Of a DNA stretch of 64,000 nt, positions 34,628-43,670 are shown in pieces. How positions within the stretch are numbered: the stretch's first letter is position 1; each line of letters starts with the position of its first letter. The notes beneath the pieces are model-generated. The model was not told the DNA's origin. It made no database searches and saw only the letters and a program-made list of their open reading frames with translations. Location of the stretch: the NCBI RefSeq assembly GCF_000507185.2, contig NZ_AYTM02000002.1:2774001-2838000 (forward strand), in the 5' to 3' direction. This DNA is from Pseudomonas syringae KCTC 12500. Its GTDB lineage: Bacteria; Pseudomonadota; Gammaproteobacteria; Pseudomonadales; Pseudomonadaceae. A program made the translations under genes and the position numbers.

Positions 34628-36976
34628 CTCGGCAATGTCCTTCTCGCTGAAGCGCTGTGGCAGGTATTCGCCGTTCACGAATGCCTTGGCCTGATCGGAG
34701 TAGTGCTTGTCGAAGGGCACGCCGCTTTGTCCTACCGGGTTTATCCCCAGGCTGTGCGCCGGGTCGGCGAAGTCGATCAGGCGGCGGGTCGAGGGGCCGT
34801 AGCCGACTGGCCACGGGGCGGGGCGTATGCTCGATGACAGGTTGTTCGGCACTTCATGCGTGCCCGGCGCTGCGTAAGGGCCGACGTTGAAAATCATGTC
34901 CAGCGGCTTTTGTGAACCCAGCGGATGGCCTTGAGTCAGGGTATGCGCCTTGCCCCACACCCATTCGTCCGGATTGGTGCCGTACAGCGACCGCAAATGC
35001 GAAACACTGGCGCGCCAGGCCACCTTGACGGTGTTGGCGCGGCTTTCTTCGTGGGGTGAATTGCGATTGTTCCACCACGGCGAATCGGCATCGGCGGCCA
35101 GGCGCGGCAGGGCGGCGTCCAGCACGCGGGTCGACAGCAGGGTTTCAAACATCGCGTCGCCCAATTCGTCGTGAAAGGTCTCTTCGGTCAGGTCGAACAG
35201 GAACTGATTGAACAGCGTGGCACCCACCGAATCGACGGGATAATCACCTTTCCAGCTGGCCAGTCGCTCCACGAGTGCCCGTTCGTCCGGGTCGCTGACA
35301 ACACTGCGCAGTACCGGAATCAATGGCCTTAGAATGCTCGGTGCATAGTCGGTCTGCGTGTCCAGTTGCAGCGCCTTGCTGGCGGCAAGGTCCCACTTGA
35401 CGCTGGCGTCACTCAGTTGCCGGTTCAGCTCCTGGCCACGTTCGGCCGGGTTGTAGTAACCAGGAATCTGCATACCGGTCGGCGACAGCGGCTGGAAGTT
35501 GGCTGAGACGATGTAGCCACGCGCCGGGTTTTCTTCGTGCGGGTTGGCGCTGAACGGGTAAAAGCCGAGCTTATCGGCCTGTGCCGTGCTGCCGTCCAGA
35601 ATGAAACTGGGGTTGACGCCCTGCGGACGGATCGGCAGTTGCGCCGCCGCCCACCAGCCGATATCGCCTTTGGCGTTGGCCCAGACGATATTGAGGCCCG
35701 GCGACTGAATCTTCTCGGCTGCGCTACGCATCTTGTCCAGTGTATCGGCGCGGTTGGCCTCGTAGAAACCGTCCAGCACCGGGTTGGCAGACGCCAGAAA
35801 CGACCACCACATCGCGATAGGTGTCTGGCCGGCGTTCTTGCCCATCACGTTATTGACGATAGGGCCGTGCGGCGACTCCAGCAGCGTCAGTGTGACCGGG
35901 GCCTGGCCTTTGACGGCGATCTGCTGCTCGGAGCGTTTCATGTCCGTCCATTGCCCGTGGTACCAAACCTGATTCGGGTTCTGCGGATTGGTCTTCTCGG
36001 CAATCAGGTCCACGTCATCGTTCTGGAACATGGTCAGGCTCCAGCCGAAGTCCATGTTATGGCCCAGCAACGCGAACGGGTTGAGCGCCGGAAAGTGCCC
36101 GTACAACTCAAAGCCCGGCGCCGACAGCTGCGCTTCGTACCATATCGAAGGCACCGAGAAGCGAATGTGCGGGTCACCCGCCAGGATCGGCTTGCCGCTT
36201 TGCGTGCGGCTGCCGGAAATCACCCAGGCGTTGCTGCCTTCGAATTGCGGCAGGCCAGCGTCTTCAAGCGCCTTGTGACTCAACTGCGCCAGCTGATTCA
36301 GGCCCTTCCAGTCGGCGTCGGCCAGTGCCGGTTTCGAGTCGAGCATGCCGTCCGGGTGCCAGTCCAGATCGAAGACTTTCAAGTACTCCGGCCCAAGCTG
36401 ATCGCGCACGTAGGTCAGCAGCGGCTCGGTTCTGAACGCCGCGGCAAAACTGTAAGCCAGATAGCCGGAGATGCTGACCGTGTCCTCTGTGGTGAAGCGT
36501 CGTCTGGGGATGCCCAGTGCGTCGAACTCCATCGGCCTTGCATGGGTGTCCTGATACTGGTTGATGCCGTCGATGTAGGCTTCCAGCGCTTTCCAGGTCG
36601 GGGTGTTCTTGTCCTGACGTGCGACATACGCGTCCGCGTGTTCACGAATGCGCAGGGTGCGAAACAGTTTGTCGGTCTCGACCAGATTCGGCCCCAGTAC
36701 CTCTGCCAGCTCGCCACGTGCCAGGCGACGCAGCATTTCCATCTGGAACAGCCGGTCCTGAGCATGGGCATAGCCCAGCGCACGGTAAAGGTCGGCTTCG
36801 TTCTCGGCGCGGATGTGCGGCACGCCACGCTCGTCGTAGCTCAGGGTGACGGGGGCCTGAAGACGGCTCATTGCGATCTCGCCGTCGCGTACCGGCAACT
36901 TGCTATTTACGTACCAGCCCGCGACACCTGCAAGCAGGGCGATGATGATGGCTAGAATGAAGAGGCTGCGTTTCAT
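34589..36976 (-). CDS. hacB: penicillin acylase family protein, HacB-like acyl-homoserine lactone acylase
   Basis: A 795-residue Ntn-hydrolase precursor with an N-terminal hydrophobic segment (SLFILAIIIALLAGVAGWYV). The autoprocessing site is visible as EGSNAWVISGSRTQSGKP, where the Ser of GSNAW becomes the N-terminal nucleophile of the beta chain; LAGDPHIRFSVP and GHNMDFGWSLTMFQNDDVD follow as in AHL/penicillin acylases. In P. aeruginosa the gene just after spuH (PA0305) is HacB, an AHL acylase; the same position here supports the name. Substrate is inference. The ATG at 36976 is chosen for the hydrophobic N terminus. Confidence 0.85.
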   Translation of the reverse strand: MKRSLFILAIIIALLAGVAGWYVNSKLPVRDGEIAMSRLQAPVTLSYDERGVPHIRAENEADLYRALGYAHAQDRLFQMEMLRRLARGELAEVLGPNLVETDKLFRTLRIREHADAYVARQDKNTPTWKALEAYIDGINQYQDTHARPMEFDALGIPRRRFTTEDTVSISGYLAYSFAAAFRTEPLLTYVRDQLGPEYLKVFDLDWHPDGMLDSKPALADADWKGLNQLAQLSHKALEDAGLPQFEGSNAWVISGSRTQSGKPILAGDPHIRFSVPSIWYEAQLSAPGFELYGHFPALNPFALLGHNMDFGWSLTMFQNDDVDLIAEKTNPQNPNQVWYHGQWTDMKRSEQQIAVKGQAPVTLTLLESPHGPIVNNVMGKNAGQTPIAMWWSFLASANPVLDGFYEANRADTLDKMRSAAEKIQSPGLNIVWANAKGDIGWWAAAQLPIRPQGVNPSFILDGSTAQADKLGFYPFSANPHEENPARGYIVSANFQPLSPTGMQIPGYYNPAERGQELNRQLSDASVKWDLAASKALQLDTQTDYAPSILRPLIPVLRSVVSDPDERALVERLASWKGDYPVDSVGATLFNQFLFDLTEETFHDELGDAMFETLLSTRVLDAALPRLAADADSPWWNNRNSPHEESRANTVKVAWRASVSHLRSLYGTNPDEWVWGKAHTLTQGHPLGSQKPLDMIFNVGPYAAPGTHEVPNNLSSSIRPAPWPVGYGPSTRRLIDFADPAHSLGINPVGQSGVPFDKHYSDQAKAFVNGEYLPQRFSEKDIAEHTEGVLRLAPGA

Positions 36977-37245
36977 CCGGTTTCTCTGTAAATGGCGTAG
37001 GCAGGAATGGAGACTATCGTTGTGACGCAGTTGACTCGATGAAACCCGACACAAGAGCCGTTTGAAGCGGCTTCAGGGCGAATTCGGGCGGGTGAGCTCG
37101 CAAGCATCGCCCAGTGTGCAGACAGTAATGTGCACGTTCAATGACAGATGTCTGCGATTACAGCGGCTTAGCTTGCCATGCCGGGGCAGACAGAAGAATA
37201 TCGTTACACAACTTTACGAGCCATTTGTTGAAATCTGGAAACCAC

Positions 37246-38187
37246 ATGTCCGTCACGTTCGACCCCGATAACCTGCGTGCCAGCCTGCTGCCGCTGAGCG
37301 TTATTGATCCGCTTTCCATGGAGGGGCTGGCCTATCAGCGCTTCTACGGTCTTGCAGGGCTGTGTGGCGACAACGTCATACGCAGTTGGCTGGGGCGCCT
37401 CGATGTGGCGGGCTACGAGGTGGTCGGGCAGGTCTGGCTGCCTGACAGCCCGGTCGCCACGCTGTTTCTGTTTCACGGCTTCTATGACCACATGGGGTTG
37501 TACCGGCATGTGATCGAGTGGGCTCTGGAGCAGGGCTTTGCCGTGATCGCCTGCGACCTGCCGGGGCATGGTCTGTCGAGCGGCAGTCGTGCCTGTATCA
37601 ATGACTTCGCCGAGTACCAGTTGGTGTTGCAACGCCTGCTGCTCGAAGCCGAAGGCCTTGGGCTGCCACATCCCTGGCACCTGTGCGGCCAAAGCATGGG
37701 CGGTGCCATCGTGACGGATCACCTGCTTCATCAGGGGGCAGACTCGCCCGCGCAGGGGGAGGTGATCCTGCTGGCGCCGCTGGTCCGGCCGCGTGCGTGG
37801 GGCTGGTCGCGTCTGAGTTATCACCTGCTCAAACCGTTCGTGAACGGCATTGCCCGCCGTTTTACCGAAAACTCCAATGCACCCGCGTTCCTGCCTTTTC
37901 TGATGGCCGATCCGTTACAGCCGCTGCGACTGCCCACGGCCTGGGTCGGCGCGCTGGCGCAATGGATCGTGCGTGTTGAAAGCGCGCCGTGCAGCCTGCG
38001 CAGCCCGCTGATCATTCAGGGTGAGGCGGACATGACGGTCGACTGGTCGCACAATCTGGCGATCCTGAAAGACAAGTTCAGCCAGCCGCAGATTCTGATG
38101 CTCGGGCACGCCCGGCATCATCTGGCCAACGAAACGCCAGAGCTGCGGGCTCGGTACTTTGATTTTCTGAAAGGGCGACTTCGTTAG
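37246..38187 (+). CDS. alpha/beta hydrolase, lysophospholipase/serine aminopeptidase S33 type
   Basis: A 313-residue soluble hydrolase. The oxyanion segment is TLFLFHGFYDHMGLYRHVIE, the nucleophile elbow HLCGQSMGGAIVTDH (Ser), the acid IIQGEADMTVDW (Asp) and the His is in MLGHARHHLANE. It resembles monoacylglycerol lipase/lysophospholipase PldB-like enzymes. The ATG at 37246 is used; earlier in-frame codons have no supporting features. It converges with the small membrane protein gene, stops overlapping by 4 bases. Confidence 0.85.
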   Translation: MSVTFDPDNLRASLLPLSVIDPLSMEGLAYQRFYGLAGLCGDNVIRSWLGRLDVAGYEVVGQVWLPDSPVATLFLFHGFYDHMGLYRHVIEWALEQGFAVIACDLPGHGLSSGSRACINDFAEYQLVLQRLLLEAEGLGLPHPWHLCGQSMGGAIVTDHLLHQGADSPAQGEVILLAPLVRPRAWGWSRLSYHLLKPFVNGIARRFTENSNAPAFLPFLMADPLQPLRLPTAWVGALAQWIVRVESAPCSLRSPLIIQGEADMTVDWSHNLAILKDKFSQPQILMLGHARHHLANETPELRARYFDFLKGRLR

Positions 38188-38375
38188 ACTTTTTCAGCCT
38201 TGCCGGCCTGCAGCGCCTTGACCTGTCGGCGCAGGCGATAGTTTTCAAGGGCCATTACGACGAGCATCAGTGCCCCAAACACGGCAAAGGCATCCTGCCC
38301 CAGAGAACTCCAGAACAACCAGGCGAAAAAGGCCATTACGATACCGGTGGCGAGCAAAGCCAATGAGTCTTTCAT
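38184..38375 (-). CDS. small membrane protein, 63 residues
   Basis: Two hydrophobic helices (LALLATGIVMAFFAWLFW and FAVFGALMLVVMALENY) followed by a short basic tail (RLRRQVKALQAGKAEKV). AAAGGA lies upstream of the start. No family recognised; similar two-helix proteins are common and their role is usually unknown. Confidence 0.65.
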   Translation of the reverse strand: MKDSLALLATGIVMAFFAWLFWSSLGQDAFAVFGALMLVVMALENYRLRRQVKALQAGKAEKV

Positions 38376-38426
38376 ACGATGGTGTCCATTCCTTTGACCT
38401 CAGGCGCTTGAAGGCCTGAACGGTTT

Positions 38427-39185
38427 TTACTGTCCGGGATTAAGGCTTGACGCACTCTGCCCGACGGCCAGACCGGCACGAATCGCGGCCAGAGCGGCCT
38501 GGTAATAGGCTTTGCCTTCCGGCGACTCGGCGAAGGTCGAGAATTCTTCGAGCTCAGGGTCCGACAGGTCGCGATAGACGTACAGCAGCGTGTTGTTCAG
38601 ATCAGCACTCATCTGCGCCATCAGGCGCTCGCGCTGGCCTTCGAGCATGCCCTGCGCCTGGCCTCCACCGAGCAGGCCGGGAATCATCTGGCTCAGGCTG
38701 TCTGCGGCAACGCCTGCGATGGCAAGGCTGACTTCCGCGCCGGCCTCTCTGGCAGGCAGCGCCTGGGCCAGATGGCCGATCAACAACTGACGCGTCGCGT
38801 CCGCTTCGATATGCGGCAGCCCATGGGCATGTTTGGCCAGCTGATCGGCGCGGGTGGCGGTCAGCTCGGCATTGACGATCTTGCGGCCCAGCGGTGACTG
38901 GAAAAACTGCAGCGACGGGGCAGGGTCCTTGAGGCTTTCACGCAGGCGCTTCGAGGCGCGCTGGTCCATGGCCTGGGGGGCGAAACGCTGATTGCTGTTG
39001 TTGACCAGCGCTTGATAAACCGCGGGCGGCAGGTTGTTGCTGTAACGCTGTTGGGCAGCCTTGAGGGCATCGTTGAAATGCGCGCGCTGTTCCGGCCAGC
39101 CTGCAGACTTGTACAACTGATCGTAGCTGTCTGCCCAGGCAGGTGAGGTGCAGAACATCAACAGCAAAACAAACAAACGACGCAT
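38427..39185 (-). CDS. DUF2059 domain-containing exported protein
   Basis: A 252-residue precursor with signal peptide MRRLFVLLLMFCTSPAWA. The C-terminal part (LMAQMSADLNNTLLYVYRDL, LEEFSTFAESPEGKAYYQAA) resembles DUF2059, a helical periplasmic domain of unknown function. The ATG at 39185 follows AGGAGTCCCCA, a good ribosome binding site. Co-directional with the preceding small membrane protein gene. Confidence 0.75.
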   Translation of the reverse strand: MRRLFVLLLMFCTSPAWADSYDQLYKSAGWPEQRAHFNDALKAAQQRYSNNLPPAVYQALVNNSNQRFAPQAMDQRASKRLRESLKDPAPSLQFFQSPLGRKIVNAELTATRADQLAKHAHGLPHIEADATRQLLIGHLAQALPAREAGAEVSLAIAGVAADSLSQMIPGLLGGGQAQGMLEGQRERLMAQMSADLNNTLLYVYRDLSDPELEEFSTFAESPEGKAYYQAALAAIRAGLAVGQSASSLNPGQ

Positions 39186-39317
39186 TGGGGACTCCTGTCG
39201 GCAGGCCGCTATTCTCCCGGTGTTGGCGTGGATTTGTCGAGTTATGAGTGGCTTCGGTGAATGAAATCTCATGCGTGTGATGCCGCCTGTATAAGCCTCT
39301 GTCCGATTTCAGGGCTT

Positions 39318-39962
39318 ATGGATACTATGCACGCCATGCGCATACCCTCTGACCACCCACTGCTGTTACGAATCGTCGACGATCTGGCCGCCAACGGCTG
39401 GTCGCAGCAGAATATTTTCCTGCCCGAAGCTCTGACTCTGGAACTTGAGCAAGAGTGCCGCAAACGTGCGGCCGAAGGCGAGCTCGAGCCGGCCGCGATT
39501 GGCAAGGGAACCGCGCTGGAAATACGCGAGGGGATTCGTGGCGACCGCATTCAGTGGCTTGAGCCGGGGCAGGTGCAGTGCTGCGACCGCTATCTCGAGC
39601 TGATGGACAGTTTGCGTCAGGCGCTCAATCGCGGCCTTTTCCTCGGGCTGGAAGATTACGAAAGCCACTTCGCGCTGTATCCGCCGGGTGCCCGCTACCT
39701 CAGGCATGTGGACCGATTCCGCGATGACGACAGGCGCATGGTGTCGGCGGTGCTCTACCTCAATAACGCCTGGCTGCCCGAGCACGGCGGTCAGTTGCGC
39801 ATGTACCTCAAGGACGAGGTGGCTTACGACGTTCAGCCTACGGGCGGCTGCCTGGTGGTCTTTCTGTCCGGCGAAATTCCCCATGAAGTCATGCCCGCCA
39901 GTCGTGATCGCCTGTCACTGACGGGATGGTTCAGACGCCGGGGTAACGAGCTGTTCCAGTGA
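39318..39962 (+). CDS. 2-oxoglutarate/Fe(II)-dependent oxygenase
   Basis: A 214-residue protein with the jelly-roll oxygenase signature: iron ligands in RHVDRFRDDDRR (HxD) and EIPHEVMPAS (distal His), with RDRLSLTGWFRR providing the 2-oxoglutarate arginine. SAVLYLNNAWLPEHGGQLRMY between them is typical of prolyl-4-hydroxylase-like 2OG-Fe(II) enzymes. The start could also be one of the following ATG codons (39327 or 39336). The substrate is unknown; relatives act on elongation factor Tu or ribosomal proteins, or small molecules. Confidence 0.8.
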   Translation: MDTMHAMRIPSDHPLLLRIVDDLAANGWSQQNIFLPEALTLELEQECRKRAAEGELEPAAIGKGTALEIREGIRGDRIQWLEPGQVQCCDRYLELMDSLRQALNRGLFLGLEDYESHFALYPPGARYLRHVDRFRDDDRRMVSAVLYLNNAWLPEHGGQLRMYLKDEVAYDVQPTGGCLVVFLSGEIPHEVMPASRDRLSLTGWFRRRGNELFQ

Positions 39963-40100
39963 CCTGCAGGCTGCGTTCATGAAAACAGTTTCATCAACGT
40001 AATGAGCCATTGAGCCGGACTGCGGTCTATCGTGAGCACTCCTGAACCGACGGATTCGTCGTGTGAGGGTCGACTTACGCCAACTGCAGCCGGAGCAATC

Positions 40101-40538
40101 ATGAAATCCTTATTTTCTGGAACGATGGTCGCCGGCCTGTTGCTCAGCGCATCCATGCTGGCCAGCGCCGCCGATATACCACGCACCGCAGCCCCTGAAG
40201 GCGCCGAGGTGTACATCATCTCGCCCAAGGACGGTGAAACGGTCACCACACCGTTCAAGGTGCAATTCGGCCTCAAGGGCATGGGCGTCGCGCCTGCGGG
40301 TGTCGATGTTCCCGAGACCGGTCACCATCACCTGCTGATCGACGTGAAGGACCAGCCGTCGATGAATGCACCACTGCCTGTCAGCGACAACATCCGTCAC
40401 TTCGGCAAGGGCCAGACCGAAACCGAAATCAACCTGCCGCCGGGCCAGCACACCCTGCAATTGCTGATGGGCGATAAAGGCCACATGCCGCTGAACCCAT
40501 CGGTTGAGTCGAAAAAGATCACCATCAATGTGAAGTAG
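40101..40538 (+). CDS. DUF4399 exported protein
   Basis: A 145-residue precursor with signal peptide MKSLFSGTMVAGLLLSASML...ASA. The mature part has YIISPKDGETVTTPFKVQFG, ETGHHHLLIDV and LPPGQHTLQLLMGDKGHMP, the DUF4399 pattern of an Ig-like fold with a His-rich loop, perhaps metal-binding. CGGAGCAATC precedes the ATG. Function unknown. Confidence 0.85.
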   Translation: MKSLFSGTMVAGLLLSASMLASAADIPRTAAPEGAEVYIISPKDGETVTTPFKVQFGLKGMGVAPAGVDVPETGHHHLLIDVKDQPSMNAPLPVSDNIRHFGKGQTETEINLPPGQHTLQLLMGDKGHMPLNPSVESKKITINVK

Positions 40539-40559
40539 GTATTTGATTTCACGTGCCGG

Positions 40560-40612
40560 GGTTTGACGCGGAGCGTCACGAACGGCATTCCCACGCTGGA
40601 GCGCTCATCGTT
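40560..40612. repeat. partial REP-like element (GACGCGGAGCGTC type)
   Basis: GACGCGGAGCGTCACGAACGG and ATTCCCACGCTGGAGCGCTCA resemble pieces of the elements at 17257, 48898 and 59583. Confidence 0.6.
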
Positions 40613-40646
40613 ATACACAAGTCCGCTTTTGATTCTGGCCGAAGGC

Positions 40647-40755
40647 CGTGGGAGCGACCGGGGCGGCGATCCGCATTGTTCGCGAAGGGGCCCATGTAGT
40701 CGAAGAAGATGCATCGTCTGACGCACCGTCTTCGCGAACAAGTTCGCTCCTACAA
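40647..40755. repeat. REP pair (BIME-like)
   Basis: Two REP-type halves face each other: GTGGGAGCGACC ... TTCGCGAAGG at the left and CTTCGCGAACAAGTTCGCTCC at the right. The sequence between (GATGCATCGTCTGACGCACCG) resembles the spacer of the 141-bp array near 53.2 kb. Confidence 0.7.
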
Positions 40756-40819
40756 AAGCCTGAGAGCCACGTTTTACGAGCTCTTCAGGACTTGTGTGTG
40801 ACGATGAGCTGCGCTCGGA

Positions 40820-42049
40820 TCAGAACAACACGCGGCTGCGGATGGTGCCTTTGATCTGTTGCAGCTTGGCCTGGGCGAGGTCGGAGTATTCGGCGTCGAC
40901 GTCGATGACCACGTAGCCGACTTTCTCGTTGGTCTGCAGGAACTGACCGGAGATGTTGATACCGTTCTCGGCGAAGACCTTGTTGATCTCGCTGAGCACG
41001 CCCGGAATGTTTTCGTGGATGTGCAGCAGGCGATGCTTGCCAGGGTGCGCAGGCAGCGCCACTTCCGGGAAGTTGACCGAGGACACCGACGTACCGTTGT
41101 CGCTGTACTTGACCAGTTTTTCCGCCACTTCCAGACCGATGTTGGCCTGCGCTTCGGCAGTCGAGCCACCGATGTGCGGCGTCAGGATCACGTTGTCCAG
41201 ACCGCGCAGCGGGCTTTCGAAGATGTCGTCGTTCGAGCGCGGCTCGACCGGGAACACATCGATGGCGGCGCCGATCAGGTGCTTGTCCTTGATGGCGTCA
41301 GCCAGTGCGTCCAGTTCGACCACGGTGCCACGCGCGGCGTTGATCAGGATGCTGCCCTTTTTCATCGCGCGGATTTCTTTCTCGCCGATCATCCACTGGG
41401 TTTCCGAGGTTTCCGGAACGTGCAGGGTGACGATATCGGACATGCCCAGCAGCTCGTTCAGGCTCGACACCTGAGTGGCGTTGCCCAGCGGCAGTTTGGT
41501 CAGCGTGTCGTAGAAGTACACCTGCATGCCCAGACCTTCAGCCAGCACCGACAGCTGCGTACCGATCGAACCGTAACCGATGATGCCCAGCTTCTTGCCA
41601 CGGATCTCGAAGGAGTTGGCGGCGCTCTTGATCCAGCCTCCACGGTGGCAGGAAGCGTTCTTCTCGGGGATACCGCGCAGCAGCAGGATGGCTTCGGCCA
41701 GCACCAGTTCGGCGACCGAACGGGTATTGGAGTAGGGCGCATTGAACACTGCGATACCGCGCTCGCGCGCCGCGTTCAGGTCAACCTGGTTGGTGCCGAT
41801 GCAGAAGCAGCCGACCGCAACCAGTTTCTTGGCGCAATCGAACAGCTCTTCGGTCAGCTGAGTACGGGAGCGGATACCGATGAAATGGGCGTCGGCGATC
41901 TTTTCTTTCAGTTCGGCTTCCGGCAGAGACTTGGTGTGGTACTCGATGCTGGTGTAACCGGCTGCCTTGAGGACGTCGACAGCGGATTGGTGGACGCCTT
42001 CGAGAAGAAGGAACTTGATCTTGCTCTTGTCGAGGGAAGTCTTGCTCAT
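40820..42049 (-). CDS. serA: D-3-phosphoglycerate dehydrogenase
   Basis: A 409-residue enzyme that starts serine synthesis. NAD-binding motif GIIGYGSIGTQLSVLAEGLG, catalytic Arg in NAARGTVVELDAL, catalytic His in LTPHIGGSTAEAQ, and a C-terminal ACT domain (LLHIHENIPGVLSEINKVF) for serine feedback. The ATG at 42049 gives MSKTSLDKSKIKFLLLEGVH, the E. coli-like start; the open frame to 42271 runs into the divergent gene. SerA of this type can reduce 2-oxoglutarate to D-2-hydroxyglutarate, which explains the divergent neighbour. Confidence 0.95.
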   Translation of the reverse strand: MSKTSLDKSKIKFLLLEGVHQSAVDVLKAAGYTSIEYHTKSLPEAELKEKIADAHFIGIRSRTQLTEELFDCAKKLVAVGCFCIGTNQVDLNAARERGIAVFNAPYSNTRSVAELVLAEAILLLRGIPEKNASCHRGGWIKSAANSFEIRGKKLGIIGYGSIGTQLSVLAEGLGMQVYFYDTLTKLPLGNATQVSSLNELLGMSDIVTLHVPETSETQWMIGEKEIRAMKKGSILINAARGTVVELDALADAIKDKHLIGAAIDVFPVEPRSNDDIFESPLRGLDNVILTPHIGGSTAEAQANIGLEVAEKLVKYSDNGTSVSSVNFPEVALPAHPGKHRLLHIHENIPGVLSEINKVFAENGINISGQFLQTNEKVGYVVIDVDAEYSDLAQAKLQQIKGTIRSRVLF

Positions 42050-42209
42050 CTGCGTAAACCTGTGTCCCGAAGAAAATTGGCAGGGGGTGGCCGGATCGGC
42101 TCTGGGCACGACTCGCGGGGGGCGTATGCTAGCATATGAGCCCCGCGAAACCTCATCCCGAACGTGAACCGTTCTCAGGATGCCCATGAATCGTTCGAGA
42201 GTTGATTCA

Positions 42210-43604
42210 ATGACCGATCGCGTTTTGATTGATGAGCTGCAGACCTTGGTTGACCCTGGCAAGGTACTCACTGATGCCGGTTCTCTGGAGACTTACGGCA
42301 AGGACTGGACCAAGCAGTTCACCCCTGCGCCACTGGCCATCGTATTCCCCAAGACCACCGAACAGGTGCAGGCCATCGTACGCTGGGCCAATGAGCGGCT
42401 CGTGGCGCTGGTGCCCTCGGGTGGACGCACCGGGCTTTCGGCAGCTGCGGTGGCCGCCAACGGTGAAGTGGTCGTCTCGTTCGATTACATGAACCAGGTG
42501 CTGGATCTGAACCTCACCGACCGCACGGCGGTCTGTCAGCCTGGCGTGATCACCCGGCAATTGCAGGCGCTGGCTGAAGAAAACGGTCTTTATTACCCGG
42601 TCGACTTCGCTTCTTCGGGCTCCAGCCAGATCGGCGGCAATATCGGCACCAATGCAGGCGGCATCAAGGTCATTCGCTACGGCATGACGCGCAATTGGGT
42701 CGCGGGCCTCAAAGTGGTCACCGGCAAGGGAGACCTGCTTGAGCTGAACAAGGACCTGATCAAGAACGCCACCGGCTACGATTTGCGCCAGTTGTTCATC
42801 GGTGCCGAAGGTACGCTGGGCTTTGTCGTCGAAGCGACCATGCGCCTCGACCGTGCGCCGAAGAACCTCACCGCGATGGTGCTGGGCACTTCCGACTTCA
42901 ACTCGATCATGCCGGTGCTGCATGCCTTTCACGGCAAGCTCGACCTGACCGCCTTCGAATTCTTCTCGGACAAATCCTTCGCCCGCGTAATGGCGCGCGG
43001 TGATGTGCCGTCGCCTTTCGACACGCCGTGCCCGTTCTACGTGTTGCTGGAATTCGAAGCGACCACCGAAGACCTCGCCGATCAGGCCCTGGCGACTTTC
43101 GAGCACTGCGTCGAGCAGGGTTGGGTGCTGGACGGCGTGATGAGCCAGAGCGAACAGCAATTACGCAACCTGTGGAAGCTGCGCGAGTACATCTCCGAAA
43201 CCATCTCGCATTTCACGCCGTACAAAAACGATATCTCGGTCACTGTCTCGAAAGTGCCGGAGTTTCTGGCTGAAATCGATGCCATCGTTGCCGAGCATTA
43301 CCCGGACTTCGAAGTGCTCTGGTACGGCCACATTGGCGACGGCAACCTGCACCTGAACATCCTCAAGCCCGAGGGCCTCGACAAGGACGAGTTCTTCGTC
43401 AAATGCGCCCGGGTCAACAAGTGGGTGTTCGAGACCGTTGAAAAGTACAACGGCTCGATTTCGGCCGAGCACGGCGTCGGGATGACCAAGCGTGACTATT
43501 TGACATACAGTCGCTCGCCGGTCGAAATCGAATACATGAAAGCGTTGAAAGCGGTGTTCGATCCCAACGGGATCATGAATCCCGGCAAAATCTTCGCCGT
43601 TTGA
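42210..43604 (+). CDS. FAD-binding D-2-hydroxyglutarate dehydrogenase
   Basis: A 464-residue flavoprotein with a vanillyl-alcohol-oxidase type FAD domain (VALVPSGGRTGLSAAAV, GSSQIGGNIGTNAGGIKVIR, LFIGAEGTLGFVVEATMRL) and an FAD-linked oxidase C domain (WYGHIGDGNLHLNILKP, ISAEHGVGMTKRDYL). Pseudomonas D2HGDH is encoded beside serA and removes the D-2-hydroxyglutarate made by SerA, passing electrons to ETF. The start is uncertain: MTDRVLIDEL at 42210 is chosen, but ATG 42180 or 42186 would add 8 to 10 residues and 42186 follows AGGA. Confidence 0.9.
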   Translation: MTDRVLIDELQTLVDPGKVLTDAGSLETYGKDWTKQFTPAPLAIVFPKTTEQVQAIVRWANERLVALVPSGGRTGLSAAAVAANGEVVVSFDYMNQVLDLNLTDRTAVCQPGVITRQLQALAEENGLYYPVDFASSGSSQIGGNIGTNAGGIKVIRYGMTRNWVAGLKVVTGKGDLLELNKDLIKNATGYDLRQLFIGAEGTLGFVVEATMRLDRAPKNLTAMVLGTSDFNSIMPVLHAFHGKLDLTAFEFFSDKSFARVMARGDVPSPFDTPCPFYVLLEFEATTEDLADQALATFEHCVEQGWVLDGVMSQSEQQLRNLWKLREYISETISHFTPYKNDISVTVSKVPEFLAEIDAIVAEHYPDFEVLWYGHIGDGNLHLNILKPEGLDKDEFFVKCARVNKWVFETVEKYNGSISAEHGVGMTKRDYLTYSRSPVEIEYMKALKAVFDPNGIMNPGKIFAV

Positions 43605-43670
43605 TCCGTCGCAACCATTTGATCCGTCGCAACAATAAGCAGGCTACCTCTTACAGCCTCAGGAGACGTC

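Noticed and set aside
34323..34814. 163-codon open frame on the minus strand across the tandem repeat
   Set aside because: It arises because the 265-bp unit carries a copy of the acylase 3' end; it overlaps hacB in another frame and has no start site.
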